DNA of 64,000 bases, from positions 1,612,001 through 1,676,000 of the forward strand of contig NZ_CP126256.1 of the NCBI RefSeq assembly GCF_003234265.2, read 5' to 3'. Position 1 is the first letter of the stretch. Each line of letters starts with the position of its first letter. This document shows positions 1 to 9,149 of the stretch, piece by piece. Origin of the DNA: Curtobacterium sp. MCSS17_015. GTDB taxonomy: Bacteria; Actinomycetota; Actinomycetes; Actinomycetales; Microbacteriaceae. The notes below the pieces were generated by a model, which was given only the letters and a program-made list of their open reading frames with translations, made no database searches and was not told where the DNA came from. Both the position numbers and the translations under genes were made by a program.

Positions 1-800
1 ACGCCCACGACGTTCTCGTTGGTCTTGCCCGGACCCGCGTACTGCGTGTGCTTGTTCACGACGACGAGCACGAGGTGCACGCCGAGCACCGCGACCAGGA
101 TCGCCGGCAGCAGCAGGATGTGGAGCGTGTACAGGCGGCCGACGATGTCGGTGCCCGGGAACTCACCACCGAACAGCAGGTAGGCGATCCAGACGCCGAT
201 CACCGGGATGCCCTCGATCATGCCGACGATGATGCGGAGACCGTTGCCGGAGAGCAGGTCGTCGGGAAGCGAGTAGCCGGTGAAGCCCTCGGCCATGGCG
301 AGGATCCAGAGCACGAAGCCGAAGACCCAGTTGAGCTCGCGCGGCTTGCGGAACGCGCCGGTGAAGAAGACGCGAGCCATGTGCAGCATGACCGAGGCCA
401 CGAACAGCAGGGCCGCCCAGTGGTGGATCTGTCGCACGAACAGGCCGCCGCGGATCTCGAACGAGATGTCCAGGGTGGACTGCAGGGCGACCGACATCTC
501 GACGCCCTTCATCGGGACGTACGAGCCGTCGTAGACGACCTCGGTCATGGACGCCTGGTAGAAGAACGTCAGGAAGGTCCCGGAGAGCAGGACGACGACG
601 AAGCTGTAGAGCGCCACCTCACCGAGCATGAAGCTCCAGTGGTCGGGGAAGATCTTGCGCCCGACCTCCTTCACCAAGCCGGAGATGCTCGTGCGCTCGT
701 CGATGTAGTTCGCGGTGTAGTTGATCAGGCGCGAACCACGGTCAGGAGCCGGCTTGTTCGACGACTCGGTGTTGGGGGTGGTTGTCGTTGTGCTGCTCAT
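1..800 (-). CDS. qcrB: Cytochrome bc1 complex cytochrome b subunit (partial)
   Basis: This is the membrane subunit of the menaquinol:cytochrome c reductase; it carries two b haems and the quinol sites. About 266 N-terminal residues are visible and the frame stays open at the left edge, so roughly half the usual length (about 540) is missing. The read begins MSSTTTTTPN and contains the paired haem-ligand histidines: H126/H127 (RQIHHWAA) with H140 (LHMARVF), then H227 with H242 on the next helix pair. The ATG overlaps the qcrA stop as ATGA, so it is translationally coupled as the last gene of ctaE-qcrC-qcrA-qcrB. Identity is firm. Confidence 0.95.
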   Translation of the reverse strand, partial: MSSTTTTTPNTESSNKPAPDRGSRLINYTANYIDERTSISGLVKEVGRKIFPDHWSFMLGEVALYSFVVVLLSGTFLTFFYQASMTEVVYDGSYVPMKGVEMSVALQSTLDISFEIRGGLFVRQIHHWAALLFVASVMLHMARVFFTGAFRKPRELNWVFGFVLWILAMAEGFTGYSLPDDLLSGNGLRIIVGMIEGIPVIGVWIAYLLFGGEFPGTDIVGRLYTLHILLLPAILVAVLGVHLVLVVVNKHTQYAGPGKTNENVVG

Positions 801-1864
801 GAGCGGGCACGCTCCCAGAAGGACGGGCCGACCGGCTCGTGGAAGTCGCTCTGTGCGACCAGGTAGCCGTCGTCATCGACCGAGATCGGAAGTTGGGGGA
901 GGGGGCGGGCCGCCGGTCCGAAGATGACCTCGCAGTTGTTCGAGACATCGAAGGTGGACTGGTGGCACGGGCACAGCAGGTGGTGCGTCTGCTGCTCGTA
1001 GAGCGCGACCGGGCATCCGACGTGGGTACAGATCTTGGAGTATGCGACGATGCCGTCGTAGCCCCAGTTCTCCTGGCCCTTGCCGGGGTTGAGGTCCTTC
1101 GGGTCCAGACGCATCAGGAGGACGGCGGCCTTGGCCTTCTCCTCGAGCATGTGCTCGGAGTCGAGCATGCCCTCGGGGATGACGTGGAACACAGATCCGA
1201 TGGTGACGTCGGACGCCTTGATCGGCAGACCCGTCGGGTCCTTGGTCAGGCGCAGGCCCGACTTCCAGAAGGTGTGACGGAGCAGCTCGTTCGGGTCTTC
1301 CTTCGGCGCCAGGTCGCGCACCAGGACGATGCCGGGGAGCGGGAAGGCCACCAGCGCGCCGATGAGCGAGTTGCGGATCAGCTTGCGACGGCTGAAGCCG
1401 GACTCCTTGTCGGCGAGCTGGAACGCCTCGACCGCCTTGGCACGGGTCTCGTCCGAGCCCCGCGTGGTGTGACGCATCTCGGTGAGTTCCCGGTCGGAGA
1501 CCAGGGTCTTCGACCAGTAGACGGCCCCGATGCCCAGTGCGAGCAGGGCGAGCGTGATCGAGAGTCCGAGGAACAGGTTCGCGGAGCGGACCGACCCGAA
1601 GTCGTTCGAATCGATCGGGAAGGCGATGTACGCGGCGATCGACAGGACGCTGCCGATGATCGACAGGTAGAAGAACGTGGCGACCTGGCGCTCGGCCAGA
1701 CGCTGCTTCTTCGGGTCGACGTCGGTGCGGCGAGCGCGGTGCGGCGGCTCACCCGGGTTCTCGAACCGCTCCGACGGCAGGACGGCGGTCCCCGCCGGCT
1801 GCGTCGCGCCGTGCTTCTCGACAGCCGAGGACGAGTTCAGTGCCTCGTCGTCGTGCTCTGCCAT
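797..1864 (-). CDS. qcrA: Cytochrome bc1 complex Rieske iron-sulfur subunit
   Basis: Rieske 2Fe-2S protein passing electrons from menaquinol to QcrC. It has 355 residues, about twice a mitochondrial Rieske, as is normal for actinobacteria, because several N-terminal membrane helices precede the soluble domain. The cluster ligands are plain: CTHVGC from residue 279 and CPCH at 298-301. I chose the ATG at 1864 (MAEHDDEAL) because a GAAGGG Shine-Dalgarno lies about 6 nt before it; an in-frame ATG nine codons upstream has no such site. The stop overlaps the qcrB start. Confidence 0.95.
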   Translation of the reverse strand: MAEHDDEALNSSSAVEKHGATQPAGTAVLPSERFENPGEPPHRARRTDVDPKKQRLAERQVATFFYLSIIGSVLSIAAYIAFPIDSNDFGSVRSANLFLGLSITLALLALGIGAVYWSKTLVSDRELTEMRHTTRGSDETRAKAVEAFQLADKESGFSRRKLIRNSLIGALVAFPLPGIVLVRDLAPKEDPNELLRHTFWKSGLRLTKDPTGLPIKASDVTIGSVFHVIPEGMLDSEHMLEEKAKAAVLLMRLDPKDLNPGKGQENWGYDGIVAYSKICTHVGCPVALYEQQTHHLLCPCHQSTFDVSNNCEVIFGPAARPLPQLPISVDDDGYLVAQSDFHEPVGPSFWERARS

Positions 1865-1897
1865 GGTGTTCCCTTCAGTGTCGTGCGACACGGACGA

Positions 1898-2713
1898 TCA
1901 GTTCTGCTTCGCGGTCAGCCAGACGGTCATCGCAACGACCGCGCCGAGCCCGAAGATCCAGATGAACAGACCCTCGGCGACCGGGCCGATGTCACCCAGG
2001 CCGAAGCCACCGGGCGACCGGTTGTCCTGCACGTACTTGAGGTACGTGATGATGTCGGCCTTCTGGTCCGGCGTGAGGTTCAGGTCGTTGAAGACCGGCA
2101 TGTTCTGCGGGCCGGTGAGCATGGCCTCGTAGATGTGCTTGCCCGAGACGTCGCGCAGGTTCGGCGCGTACTTGCCCTCGGTCAGGGCGCCACCGGCGCC
2201 GGCGACGTTGTGGCACATGGCGCAGTTGATGCGGAACAGCTCGGCGCCCTCGGCCGCGTCACCTTCGGAGCCGTCCGTGAGCTCCTCGCCCGGGACCGAC
2301 GGGCCGGGGCCGAGCGACGCGACGTACGCCGCCATGGCGTCGACCTGCTGGTCGGTGAACTGCTCGGGCTTCTCTTCACCCTGGGGTCCCTGTGCAGCGA
2401 GCGGCATGCGGCCGGTGCCGACCTGGAAGTCGACCGACGCGGCGCCGACGCCGATGAGGGACGGGCCTTCGCTCGTGCCCTGCGCAGAGAGACCGTGGCA
2501 GGTGGCGCAGTTCGAGGCGAAGAGCTTCTGACCCTCGTTCACCTGCGACTGGCTCGACTCGGCCACCGTGCTCGAGGTGCTGTCCTCGGCGTTGGCCGAG
2601 GTGCTGAAGAGCGCGTACGCGCCACCCGTCGTCATGAGGGCGACGGCGAGCAGGGACACGGTCGCCATGGGGGAGCGCCGGCCCTTGTTGTTCTTCTTCG
2701 ATGTGTTGAACAT
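1898..2713 (-). CDS. qcrC: Cytochrome bc1 complex dihaem cytochrome c subunit
   Basis: Membrane-bound dihaem cytochrome c that wires the bc1 complex directly to cytochrome aa3 oxidase in actinobacteria, replacing a soluble cytochrome c. In 271 residues there is an N-terminal hydrophobic segment (about 17-36), haem motif CATCH at 69-73, haem motif CAMCH at 164-168, and a C-terminal membrane anchor (about 242-264). A second in-frame ATG at residue 16 (MATVSLL) is an alternative start. It lies between ctaE and qcrA with short gaps, in one operon. Confidence 0.95.
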   Translation of the reverse strand: MFNTSKKNNKGRRSPMATVSLLAVALMTTGGAYALFSTSANAEDSTSSTVAESSQSQVNEGQKLFASNCATCHGLSAQGTSEGPSLIGVGAASVDFQVGTGRMPLAAQGPQGEEKPEQFTDQQVDAMAAYVASLGPGPSVPGEELTDGSEGDAAEGAELFRINCAMCHNVAGAGGALTEGKYAPNLRDVSGKHIYEAMLTGPQNMPVFNDLNLTPDQKADIITYLKYVQDNRSPGGFGLGDIGPVAEGLFIWIFGLGAVVAMTVWLTAKQN

Positions 2714-2733
2714 GCTGTGGGGCTGCCTGATTC

Positions 2734-3363
2734 TCACTTGAGGAGGTAGATGACGGCGAAGAGACCGATCCACACGACGTCGACGAAGTGCCAGTAGTAG
2801 GACACGACGATCGCGGTGGTGGCTTCCTTGTGCCCGAAGTTCTTCGCGGCGAACCCACGCCCGAGCGTGAGGAGGAAGGCGATGAGGCCACCGGTCACGT
2901 GCAGGCCGTGGAAGCCGGTGGTCATGTAGAACGCCGAACCGTAGGCGCTCGAGGAGAGCGTCATGCCCTCGTGCCAGAGGTTGGCGTACTCGAAGATCTG
3001 CCCACAGACGAAGATGGCGCCCATGCAGTAGGTGACGAAGAACCACTCCGTCATGCCCCAGTCCTTCGGGTTCCAGCTGGTGCGGTGCACCTGGAACCGC
3101 TCCGCGGCGAAGACGGCGAACTGGCAGGCGAAGCTCGACAGCACCAGGATGATGGTGTTCACCGACGCGAACGGCACCTCGAGCTTGGCGGTCTCTGTCG
3201 CCCAGAGCTCGGGAGAGGTGCTGCGCAGCGTGAAGTAGATCGCGAACAGGCCGGCGAAGAACATGACCTCGCTGCCCAGCCACACGATCGTCCCCACGGC
3301 AACGGGGTTCGGCCTGTTCAGGACCGGACCGCTGACGGATCTGGAGAGAGGGGTGCTTGTCAC
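2734..3363 (-). CDS. ctaE: Cytochrome c oxidase subunit III
   Basis: Subunit III of the aa3-type terminal oxidase, all membrane helices, ending [12 protein letters not shown]. The conserved [17 protein letters not shown] block is near the N terminus. Two starts are possible. An ATG at 3372 begins [12 protein letters not shown] at 3363 begins VTSTPLSR (209 aa), has GGAGG just before it and a CATAAT element 7 nt upstream. I prefer the GTG because many genes here look leaderless with that spacing and the length then matches the family better. It is the first gene of the ctaE-qcrCAB operon and divergent from trpD. Confidence 0.93.
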   Translation of the reverse strand: MTSTPLSRSVSGPVLNRPNPVAVGTIVWLGSEVMFFAGLFAIYFTLRSTSPELWATETAKLEVPFASVNTIILVLSSFACQFAVFAAERFQVHRTSWNPKDWGMTEWFFVTYCMGAIFVCGQIFEYANLWHEGMTLSSSAYGSAFYMTTGFHGLHVTGGLIAFLLTLGRGFAAKNFGHKEATTAIVVSYYWHFVDVVWIGLFAVIYLLK

Positions 3364-3442
3364 GTCCTCCATTATGGCGGAAACCCCCGACAGTGTTTTC
3401 GCAGGCAACTGGCGGGTCCTCCAGAATCAGTACGATCGAGCC
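3364..3442. promoter_or_regulatory. Divergent promoter region ctaE / trpD
   Basis: This 79-bp gap separates the two divergent starts. On the plus strand TACGAT (3431-3436) sits 6 nt before the trpD ATG. On the minus strand CATAAT (3376-3371) sits 7 nt before the proposed ctaE GTG. Both spacings fit leaderless transcripts. No convincing -35 box is visible for either. Confidence 0.5.
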
Positions 3443-4507
3443 ATGTCTGACGCTCTCTCCTGGCCTGCGGTGATCAGCGCGCTCATGGCGCGCGAGGACC
3501 TCTCGATCAGGCAGTCCACATGGGCCATGGAGCAGATCGTGCAGGGCCGGGCCACGGCCGCCCAGATCGCAGCCTTCGCCGTGGCGCTCCGCGCGAAGGG
3601 CGAGACGGTCGACGAGGTCGTCGGCTTCCGCGACGCCGTCCTCGACGCCGCGGTCCCGCTCGACGTCGACCCGATGGCGCTCGACATCGTCGGGACGGGC
3701 GGGGACGTCGTCGGCACGGTGAACGTGTCGACCATGGCGGCCATCGTCATCGCCGCCGCGGGCGTGCCGGTCGTCAAGCACGGCAACCGCGCCAGCTCGT
3801 CGAAGTCGGGCTCCAGCGACGTGCTCGCGGCGCTCGGCCTCGACCTCACGATGGACGCCGCGCGTGTCGCCGAGACCTTCCGGCGTGTCGGGCTGACCTT
3901 CGCCTTCGCCAGCGCGTTCCACCCCGGTTTCGCCCATGCAGCCCCGGTCCGGCGGGAGATCGGCGTGCCCACGGTGTTCAACTTCCTCGGTCCGCTGGTC
4001 AACCCCGCGCGGTGCGAGGCGAACGCGGTCGGCGTGGCGCAACTCGAGCTCGTGCCGATCATCACGGGCGTGTTCCAGACCCGCGGCGCGACGGCGCTCG
4101 TCTTCCGCGGTGACGACGGGCTCGACGAACTCACCACGACCGGACACAGCCACATCTGGCAGGTCTCCGGGGGCCGCGTCACGGAGCACGACCTCGACCC
4201 GCGGGACCTCGGCATCGCCCGCGCCCGGACCGAGGACCTGCTCGGCGGCGAGCCGGTCGAGAACGCCGCCATCGTCCGGCGCGTGCTCGCGGGGGAGACC
4301 GGGCCGATCCGCGACATCGTCCTGCTGAACGCGGCGGCCGGTCTGGTGTCCTTCCGACTGGCGCAGGACCCGACCGAGACGGACCGCCCGATCCTGCAGC
4401 GGTTCCGGGAGCAGCTGGTGGTCGCGGCGGCATCCGTGGACTCCGGTGCCGCCATGCGCAAACTGGACGAGTGGGTCGGCGCGGCGCCGGCCGCCACCTC
4501 GGCTTGA
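3443..4507 (+). CDS. trpD: Anthranilate phosphoribosyltransferase
   Basis: Second step of tryptophan synthesis: transfers phosphoribose from PRPP to anthranilate. The 354 residues match the family length. Visible motifs are GTGGD (84-88) and NVST (94-97) for PRPP and Mg2+, KHGNR (112-116), and NFLGPLVNP around 176. The ATG at 3443 lacks a Shine-Dalgarno but has TACGAT 6 nt upstream, so the mRNA is probably leaderless. It stands alone here, away from other trp genes, beside the respiratory operon; I recall the same pairing in other actinobacteria. Confidence 0.95.
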   Translation: MSDALSWPAVISALMAREDLSIRQSTWAMEQIVQGRATAAQIAAFAVALRAKGETVDEVVGFRDAVLDAAVPLDVDPMALDIVGTGGDVVGTVNVSTMAAIVIAAAGVPVVKHGNRASSSKSGSSDVLAALGLDLTMDAARVAETFRRVGLTFAFASAFHPGFAHAAPVRREIGVPTVFNFLGPLVNPARCEANAVGVAQLELVPIITGVFQTRGATALVFRGDDGLDELTTTGHSHIWQVSGGRVTEHDLDPRDLGIARARTEDLLGGEPVENAAIVRRVLAGETGPIRDIVLLNAAAGLVSFRLAQDPTETDRPILQRFREQLVVAAASVDSGAAMRKLDEWVGAAPAATSA

Positions 4508-4620
4508 GACGCCGCCGAGACGCCGAGACGCCGAGTCGCCGCAGAGTCCCCGAGACGTCACCGGATCCGGCGGCGCCTCGTGGACACGGCGGCGTTCCCG
4601 GCGCACGCGCACGGCGCAAC

Positions 4621-4668
4621 GACGGGAGGCCCGCACCGGTTCCGTGGAACCGGTGCGGGCCTCCCGTC
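4621..4668. terminator. Bidirectional hairpin terminator between trpD and glpK
   Basis: Perfect 23-bp inverted repeat (left arm 4621-4643, right arm 4646-4668) starting GACGGGAGGCCCG and ending CGGGCCTCCCGTC. It lies between convergent trpD and glpK, so it can serve both. There is no T-run on either side. It belongs to a family of near-identical hairpins in this window (also 11582, 15446, 30495 and 36287). Nothing else is seen in 4508-4692. Confidence 0.75.
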
Positions 4669-4692
4669 TGTCGGTCGGTCAGCTGTGATGCG

Positions 4693-6204
4693 TCAGCGGA
4701 CGTCCTCGTCGACCCAGTCGAAGGTCTTCGTGACGGCCTTCTTCCACAGGCGCAGCGTGCGCTCGCGCTCGGCGGCGTCGAGCTGCGGCTCCCACCGCTT
4801 GTCCTCCTGCCAGTTGGCGCGGAGCTCGTCGAGGTTGGCCCAGAAGCCGACGGCCAGACCGGCGGCGTAGGCGGCACCGAGGGCCGTCGTCTCGGCGACG
4901 ACCGGGCGGACCACGGGGACGTCGAGGATGTCGGCCTGGAACTGCATGAGCGCGTCGTTGGCGGTCATGCCACCGTCGACCTTGAGCTCGGTGAGTTCGA
5001 CGCCGGAGTCGGCGTTGACGGCGTCGAGGACCTCGCGGGTCTGCAGCGCCGTGGCCTCGAGGGCGGCACGCGCAATGTGGCCCTTGTTGACGAACCGGGT
5101 GAGGCCGACGAGCGCACCGCGGGCGTCCGGACGCCAGTACGGGGCGAAGAGACCCGAGAAGGCGGGGACGAAGTAGACGCCACCGTTGTCCTCGACCGTG
5201 GTGGCGAGCGTCTCGACCTCGGGCGCGCTGCCGATGATGCCGAGGTTGTCGCGGAGCCACTGGATGAGCGAGCCGGTGACGGCGATCGACCCCTCGAGCG
5301 CGTAGTGCGTCTCCTGGTCGCCGAGCTTGTAGCCGACGGTGGTGAGCAGCCCGTTCTCCGAGCGGACGATGTCCGTGCCCGTGTTGAAGATGAGGAAGTT
5401 ACCGGTGCCGTAGGTGTTCTTCGACTCGCCCTGGTCGAACGCGGCCTGGCCGAACGTCGCCGCCTGCTGGTCGCCGAGGATGCCGGCGATCGGGACCTCG
5501 CGGAGGAGGCTCGAGGACTCGACGTGGCCGTAGACCTCGGAGGAGCTGACGATCTCGGGGAGCATCGACTTCGGCACACCGAAGTCGGCGAGGATGTCGT
5601 CGCGCCACTGCAGCGTCTCGAGGTCCATGAACAGGGTGCGGGACGCGTTCGTGACGTCCGTCTTGTGGACACCGCCGTCGGTGCCGCCGGTCAGGTTCCA
5701 GAGGACCCAGGTGTCGGTCGTGCCGAAGAGCAGGTCGCCGGCCTCGGCCTTCTCGCGCGCGCCCTCCACGTTCTCGAGGATCCACGCGATCTTCGTGCCG
5801 GAGAAGTACGTCGCCAGCGGGAGTCCGACGATCGCCTTGTAGCGGTCGGTGTCGCCGTCCGCGAGCTTGTCGACGATGGCCTGCGTGCGGGTGTCCTGCC
5901 AGACGATGGCGTTGTAGACGGCCTTGCCGGTCGTCTTGTCCCACACGACCGCGGTCTCGCGCTGGTTCGTGATGCCGACGGCTGCGACGTCGTGACGCGT
6001 GATGTCGGCGCGGGACAGGGCCTGGCCGATGACCTCACGCGTGTTGTCCCAGATCTCGGACGGGTCGTGCTCGACCCACCCGGCGCGCGGGAAGATCTGC
6101 TCGTGTTCCTTCTGCCCGACGGAGACGATCGAACCGGAGTGGTCGAAGACGATCGCTCGCGTGCTGGTGGTTCCCTGGTCGATGGCGACGATGTAGTCGG
6201 CCAT
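4693..6204 (-). CDS. glpK: Glycerol kinase
   Basis: Phosphorylates glycerol to sn-glycerol 3-phosphate with ATP. The 503 residues are the normal family length. The N-terminal ATPase phosphate loop [10 protein letters not shown] (9-18) and the GILGDQQAA segment of FGGY kinases are present. The ATG has an AAGGAGC ribosome site. It follows glpF by 117 nt on the same strand, forming an uptake-and-trapping unit. An 18-nt perfect palindrome, GGCCGGGTCGACCCGGCC (6241-6258), lies between glpF and glpK and could form a hairpin in the transcript. Confidence 0.96.
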   Translation of the reverse strand: MADYIVAIDQGTTSTRAIVFDHSGSIVSVGQKEHEQIFPRAGWVEHDPSEIWDNTREVIGQALSRADITRHDVAAVGITNQRETAVVWDKTTGKAVYNAIVWQDTRTQAIVDKLADGDTDRYKAIVGLPLATYFSGTKIAWILENVEGAREKAEAGDLLFGTTDTWVLWNLTGGTDGGVHKTDVTNASRTLFMDLETLQWRDDILADFGVPKSMLPEIVSSSEVYGHVESSSLLREVPIAGILGDQQAATFGQAAFDQGESKNTYGTGNFLIFNTGTDIVRSENGLLTTVGYKLGDQETHYALEGSIAVTGSLIQWLRDNLGIIGSAPEVETLATTVEDNGGVYFVPAFSGLFAPYWRPDARGALVGLTRFVNKGHIARAALEATALQTREVLDAVNADSGVELTELKVDGGMTANDALMQFQADILDVPVVRPVVAETTALGAAYAAGLAVGFWANLDELRANWQEDKRWEPQLDAAERERTLRLWKKAVTKTFDWVDEDVR

Positions 6205-6321
6205 TGGTGCTCCTTACGACGGTGTTCGGTGCTGCGGCCGGGCCGGGTCGACCCGGCCGCGTGGGTGGTGCAGGTGGGAGAGCGCGGCTGACGCGCTGGT
6301 GGTGCCGGGGCTCGCTCGGTG

Positions 6322-7047
6322 CTAGGACACCATCGGGAGGAGCGCACCGGAGACGACGGCGGCGAGGGCGCCACCGACGAGCGGGCCGACGACCGGGACC
6401 CAGGCGTAGGACCAGTCGCTCGTGCCCTTGCCCTTGATCGGCAGGATGGCGTGGGCGATGCGCGGACCGAGGTCACGGGCCGGGTTGATGGCGTAGCCGG
6501 TCGGGCCACCGAGCGAGACACCGATCGCGATCACGAGGAAGGCGACGGGGATCGCGCCGAGCTCGGCCGGGGTCTGCCCGTTCGTGAAGGCGATGACCAC
6601 GAAGACGAGGACGAACGTGCCGATGATCTCGGTGACGACGTTCCAGCCGTAGCTGCGGATGGCCGGGCCGGTCGAGAAGACGCCGAGCTTCGCGGCGGCG
6701 TCGGGCTCGGCGTCGAAGTGCTGCTTGTAGGCGAGCCAGACGATGACCGCACCGATGATCGCGCCGATGAGCTGGGCGAGCCAGTAGAGGAGCATCTCAC
6801 CGACGCTGATGTTGCCGAGGATCGCCTGGGCGAGGCTGACCGCGGGGTTGAGCTGGCCGCCGGACTTGTACGAGACGGTGACGCCGGCGAAGACCGCGAA
6901 GCCCCACCCGATCGTGACCATGAGGAAGCCGGCGCCGAAGCCCTTCGACTTCGTGAGCGAGACCGCGGCGACCACACCGCCACCCAGGATGATGAGCATC
7001 GCCGTCCCGACGAGCTCAGACATGAAATTGACGCCGATGCCGTCCAT
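6322..7047 (-). CDS. glpF: Glycerol uptake facilitator (aquaglyceroporin)
   Basis: MIP-family channel for glycerol. The 241 residues contain both NPA half-helix motifs: QLNPAV (N67-A69) and INPARD (N188-D192). The Asp after the second NPAR is the residue that marks glycerol facilitators over strict water channels. Six hydrophobic helices are evident. The start at 7047 has GGAGGT 5 nt upstream. It is the first gene of glpF-glpK and divergent from the dihydroxyacetone kinase genes, so glycerol and dihydroxyacetone use are probably controlled from one intergenic region. Confidence 0.95.
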   Translation of the reverse strand: MDGIGVNFMSELVGTAMLIILGGGVVAAVSLTKSKGFGAGFLMVTIGWGFAVFAGVTVSYKSGGQLNPAVSLAQAILGNISVGEMLLYWLAQLIGAIIGAVIVWLAYKQHFDAEPDAAAKLGVFSTGPAIRSYGWNVVTEIIGTFVLVFVVIAFTNGQTPAELGAIPVAFLVIAIGVSLGGPTGYAINPARDLGPRIAHAILPIKGKGTSDWSYAWVPVVGPLVGGALAAVVSGALLPMVS

Positions 7048-7393
7048 CGGTACCTCCGATTTGCTGTGTTCGGGGGCCCGGCCTGAGCACCGGCACTCCC
7101 CGTCGAGTGATTGAGCCCGAGCATAGTGCTGGGCTTTTCCCCGATGTGGGGGACACGGACGCCAGCAGCGTGAAAGTGAACGGACGTGCACCTGCGGTGG
7201 ATACCTGCAGTGGTGCGGGAGTGCCCGAGCCGACCGGCCCGTGCACGGATGTGCAGTCGGACGGCACAGGCACCCGGAACTGCCCCTGGTGCCCGCACCC
7301 CACGGCGGTACAGTGAGCCGACTCCGGACGACGTCGGCGGTGTGCGGGCTGCGGACCGGTGTCTCACCCGTGTCACACCCGTGGAGGCGCAGC
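7048..7393. promoter_or_regulatory. Divergent control region glpF / dhaK
   Basis: This 346-bp region holds no gene that I can support. Candidate -10 elements are TACAGT (7309-7314, plus, toward dhaK) and TATGCT (7125-7120, minus, toward glpF). Each would leave a leader of about 70-80 nt, consistent with the good Shine-Dalgarno sites of both genes. The block 7185-7217 carries imperfect GCACC...GGTGC repeats that could bind a regulator. No clear operator is assigned. Confidence 0.4.
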
Positions 7394-8395
7394 ATGAAGA
7401 AGCTCATCAACGACCCGCAGGCCGTCGTCATCGAGACCGTCCGTGGTTTCGCCCTCGCCCACGCCGAGCACGTGGTGCTCGTCGAGGACCCGGTCCACCT
7501 GCACCGCCGGGACGCCCCGGTCCAGGGGAAGGTGGGCATCGTCAGCGGTGGTGGCAGTGGCCACGAGCCCTTGCACGGCGGCTTCGTGGGGTACGGCATG
7601 CTCGACGCCGCCGTCCCGGGTCCGGTCTTCACCAGCCCGACCCCGGATCCGATCGTCGCTGCCACGAAGGCCGTCGACGGGGGAGCGGGCGTGCTGCACA
7701 TCGTGAAGAACTACACCGGGGACGTCCTCAACTTCGAGACCGCGGCCGAACTCGCCGCGATGGACGACGTGCGGGTGGAAAGCGTGGTCGTGGACGACGA
7801 CGTGGCCGTCCAGGACTCGCTGTTCACCGCGGGTCGCCGCGGCGTCGCCGGCACCGTCGTGGTGGAGAAGTGCGCCGGAGCGGCAGCCGAGCGCGGTGAC
7901 GACCTCGACGCCGTCGCTGCCGTGGCCCGACGGGTCAACGAGATGACGCGCTCGATGGGTCTCGCGCTGTCGTCCGGGACGGTGCCGCACGCCGGCGAGC
8001 CGTCGTTCACCCTGGCGGACGACGAGGTCGAACTCGGCATCGGTATCCACGGCGAGCCCGGCCGCGAGCGGATCCCGATGGCCCCTGCCGACGAACTGGT
8101 CGACCGGGTGCTCGAGCCGATCCTCACCGACCTCGATGCTCCGTCCGGGTCGCAGCTGCTGGTCCTGGTGAACGGCATGGGCGGGACGCCGCAGTCCGAG
8201 CTCTACATCGCGTACCGACGCGCGGTCGAGGTCCTGTCGGATCGCGGGCACGAGGTCGCGCGTAGCCTGGTCGGCAACTACGTCACGTCCCTCGAGATGC
8301 AGGGGTTCTCGATCACCGTCACGGTGCTCGACGAGGACCTCACCGCCCTCTGGGACGCGCCGGTCGAGACGCCGGCACTCCGTTGGGGGCGCTGA
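7394..8395 (+). CDS. dhaK: Dihydroxyacetone kinase substrate-binding subunit
   Basis: Binds dihydroxyacetone covalently through a histidine and receives phosphate from DhaL. The 333 residues contain the GGGSGHEP signature (52-59) and the substrate histidine H219 in GIGIHGEPG. I chose the ATG at 7394 because GTGGAGG lies 7-10 nt upstream; the frame is open further upstream without a ribosome site. It is the first gene of dhaK-dhaL-dhaM. Together with a PTS-type DhaM this marks the phosphoenolpyruvate-dependent form of the kinase rather than the ATP-dependent single-chain enzyme. Confidence 0.95.
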   Translation: MKKLINDPQAVVIETVRGFALAHAEHVVLVEDPVHLHRRDAPVQGKVGIVSGGGSGHEPLHGGFVGYGMLDAAVPGPVFTSPTPDPIVAATKAVDGGAGVLHIVKNYTGDVLNFETAAELAAMDDVRVESVVVDDDVAVQDSLFTAGRRGVAGTVVVEKCAGAAAERGDDLDAVAAVARRVNEMTRSMGLALSSGTVPHAGEPSFTLADDEVELGIGIHGEPGRERIPMAPADELVDRVLEPILTDLDAPSGSQLLVLVNGMGGTPQSELYIAYRRAVEVLSDRGHEVARSLVGNYVTSLEMQGFSITVTVLDEDLTALWDAPVETPALRWGR

Positions 8396-8522
8396 CACCC
8401 GTCAGCACCGACCAGCGGCAGCGGGCAGCACGCAACGTCCGACACGCAACACCGCCGCGCACCACCAGCACGACGCCACCGCTCACGACGCCGACCCCGT
8501 CGGCCGCACGAAGGGACACACC

Positions 8523-9149
8523 TTGTCGCTCGACACCGCATGGGCCATCGACTGGGTCCGCCGCACCGCCGCCACCATCGACGAACACCGGGCGGAGTTG
8601 ATCACACTCGACCGCGAGATCGGCGACGGTGACCACGGCGAGAACCTGGACCGCGGGTTCCGTGCGGTGGTCGAGGCCCTCGGCGACGCGACACCGGAGA
8701 CCCCGGGCGCCGTGTTCAAGCTCGTCGCGACCAAGCTCATCTCGACGGTCGGTGGTGCTGCGGGTCCGCTGTTCGGCACGGCGTACCTCAAGGCCGCGCA
8801 GGCCGCCGGTGACGCTGCCGAACTCGACGCGGACACCCTGGTGGCCGTGCTCGCCGCGGCCCGTGACGGCGTGGTCTCGCGTGGCAAGGCCGAAGTCGGC
8901 GACAAGACCATGGTCGACGCCTGGACGCCGGCCGTCGACGCGGCGGCCGCATCGGCAGCGGCGGGGGAGACGCCCGAGCAGGTCCTGGCGGCTGCAGCCG
9001 ACGCCGCCGCCACCGGCGCCGCGTCGACCGACGCCCTGGTCGCCCGGAAAGGCCGCGCGAGCTACCTCGGGGAGCGGGCGGTGGGGCACCGCGACCCGGG
9101 CGCCCAGTCGAGCGCCTACGTCCTGCGCGCCGCGGTGGACGCGGCATGA
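8523..9149 (+). CDS. dhaL: Dihydroxyacetone kinase ADP-binding subunit
   Basis: Helical-barrel subunit holding ADP as a permanent cofactor that shuttles phosphate from DhaM to dihydroxyacetone on DhaK. The Mg-ADP aspartates are in DREIGDGDHG (D30, D35, D37). It starts at TTG 8523 with AAGGGAC upstream; the nearby ATG is out of frame. The stop overlaps the dhaM start as ATGA. The 127-nt gap from dhaK shows no gene or clear signal. Confidence 0.94.
   Translation: MSLDTAWAIDWVRRTAATIDEHRAELITLDREIGDGDHGENLDRGFRAVVEALGDATPETPGAVFKLVATKLISTVGGAAGPLFGTAYLKAAQAAGDAAELDADTLVAVLAAARDGVVSRGKAEVGDKTMVDAWTPAVDAAAASAAAGETPEQVLAAAADAAATGAASTDALVARKGRASYLGERAVGHRDPGAQSSAYVLRAAVDAA

Noticed and set aside
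1898..4636. A 912-codon minus-strand frame appearing to fuse qcrC to a long upstream protein
   Set aside because: Only the last 271 codons (from 2713) are QcrC. The upstream part runs antisense to trpD and out of frame with ctaE and has no protein-like features.
6241..6258. 18-nt palindrome between glpF and glpK considered as a terminator
   Set aside because: A perfect palindrome with no loop or T-run inside an operon would block glpK; at most it modulates expression, so it was only mentioned under glpK.
7048..7393. Several short open frames in the glpF-dhaK gap
   Set aside because: They overlap each other, lack ribosome sites and cover the region where both divergent promoters must lie.
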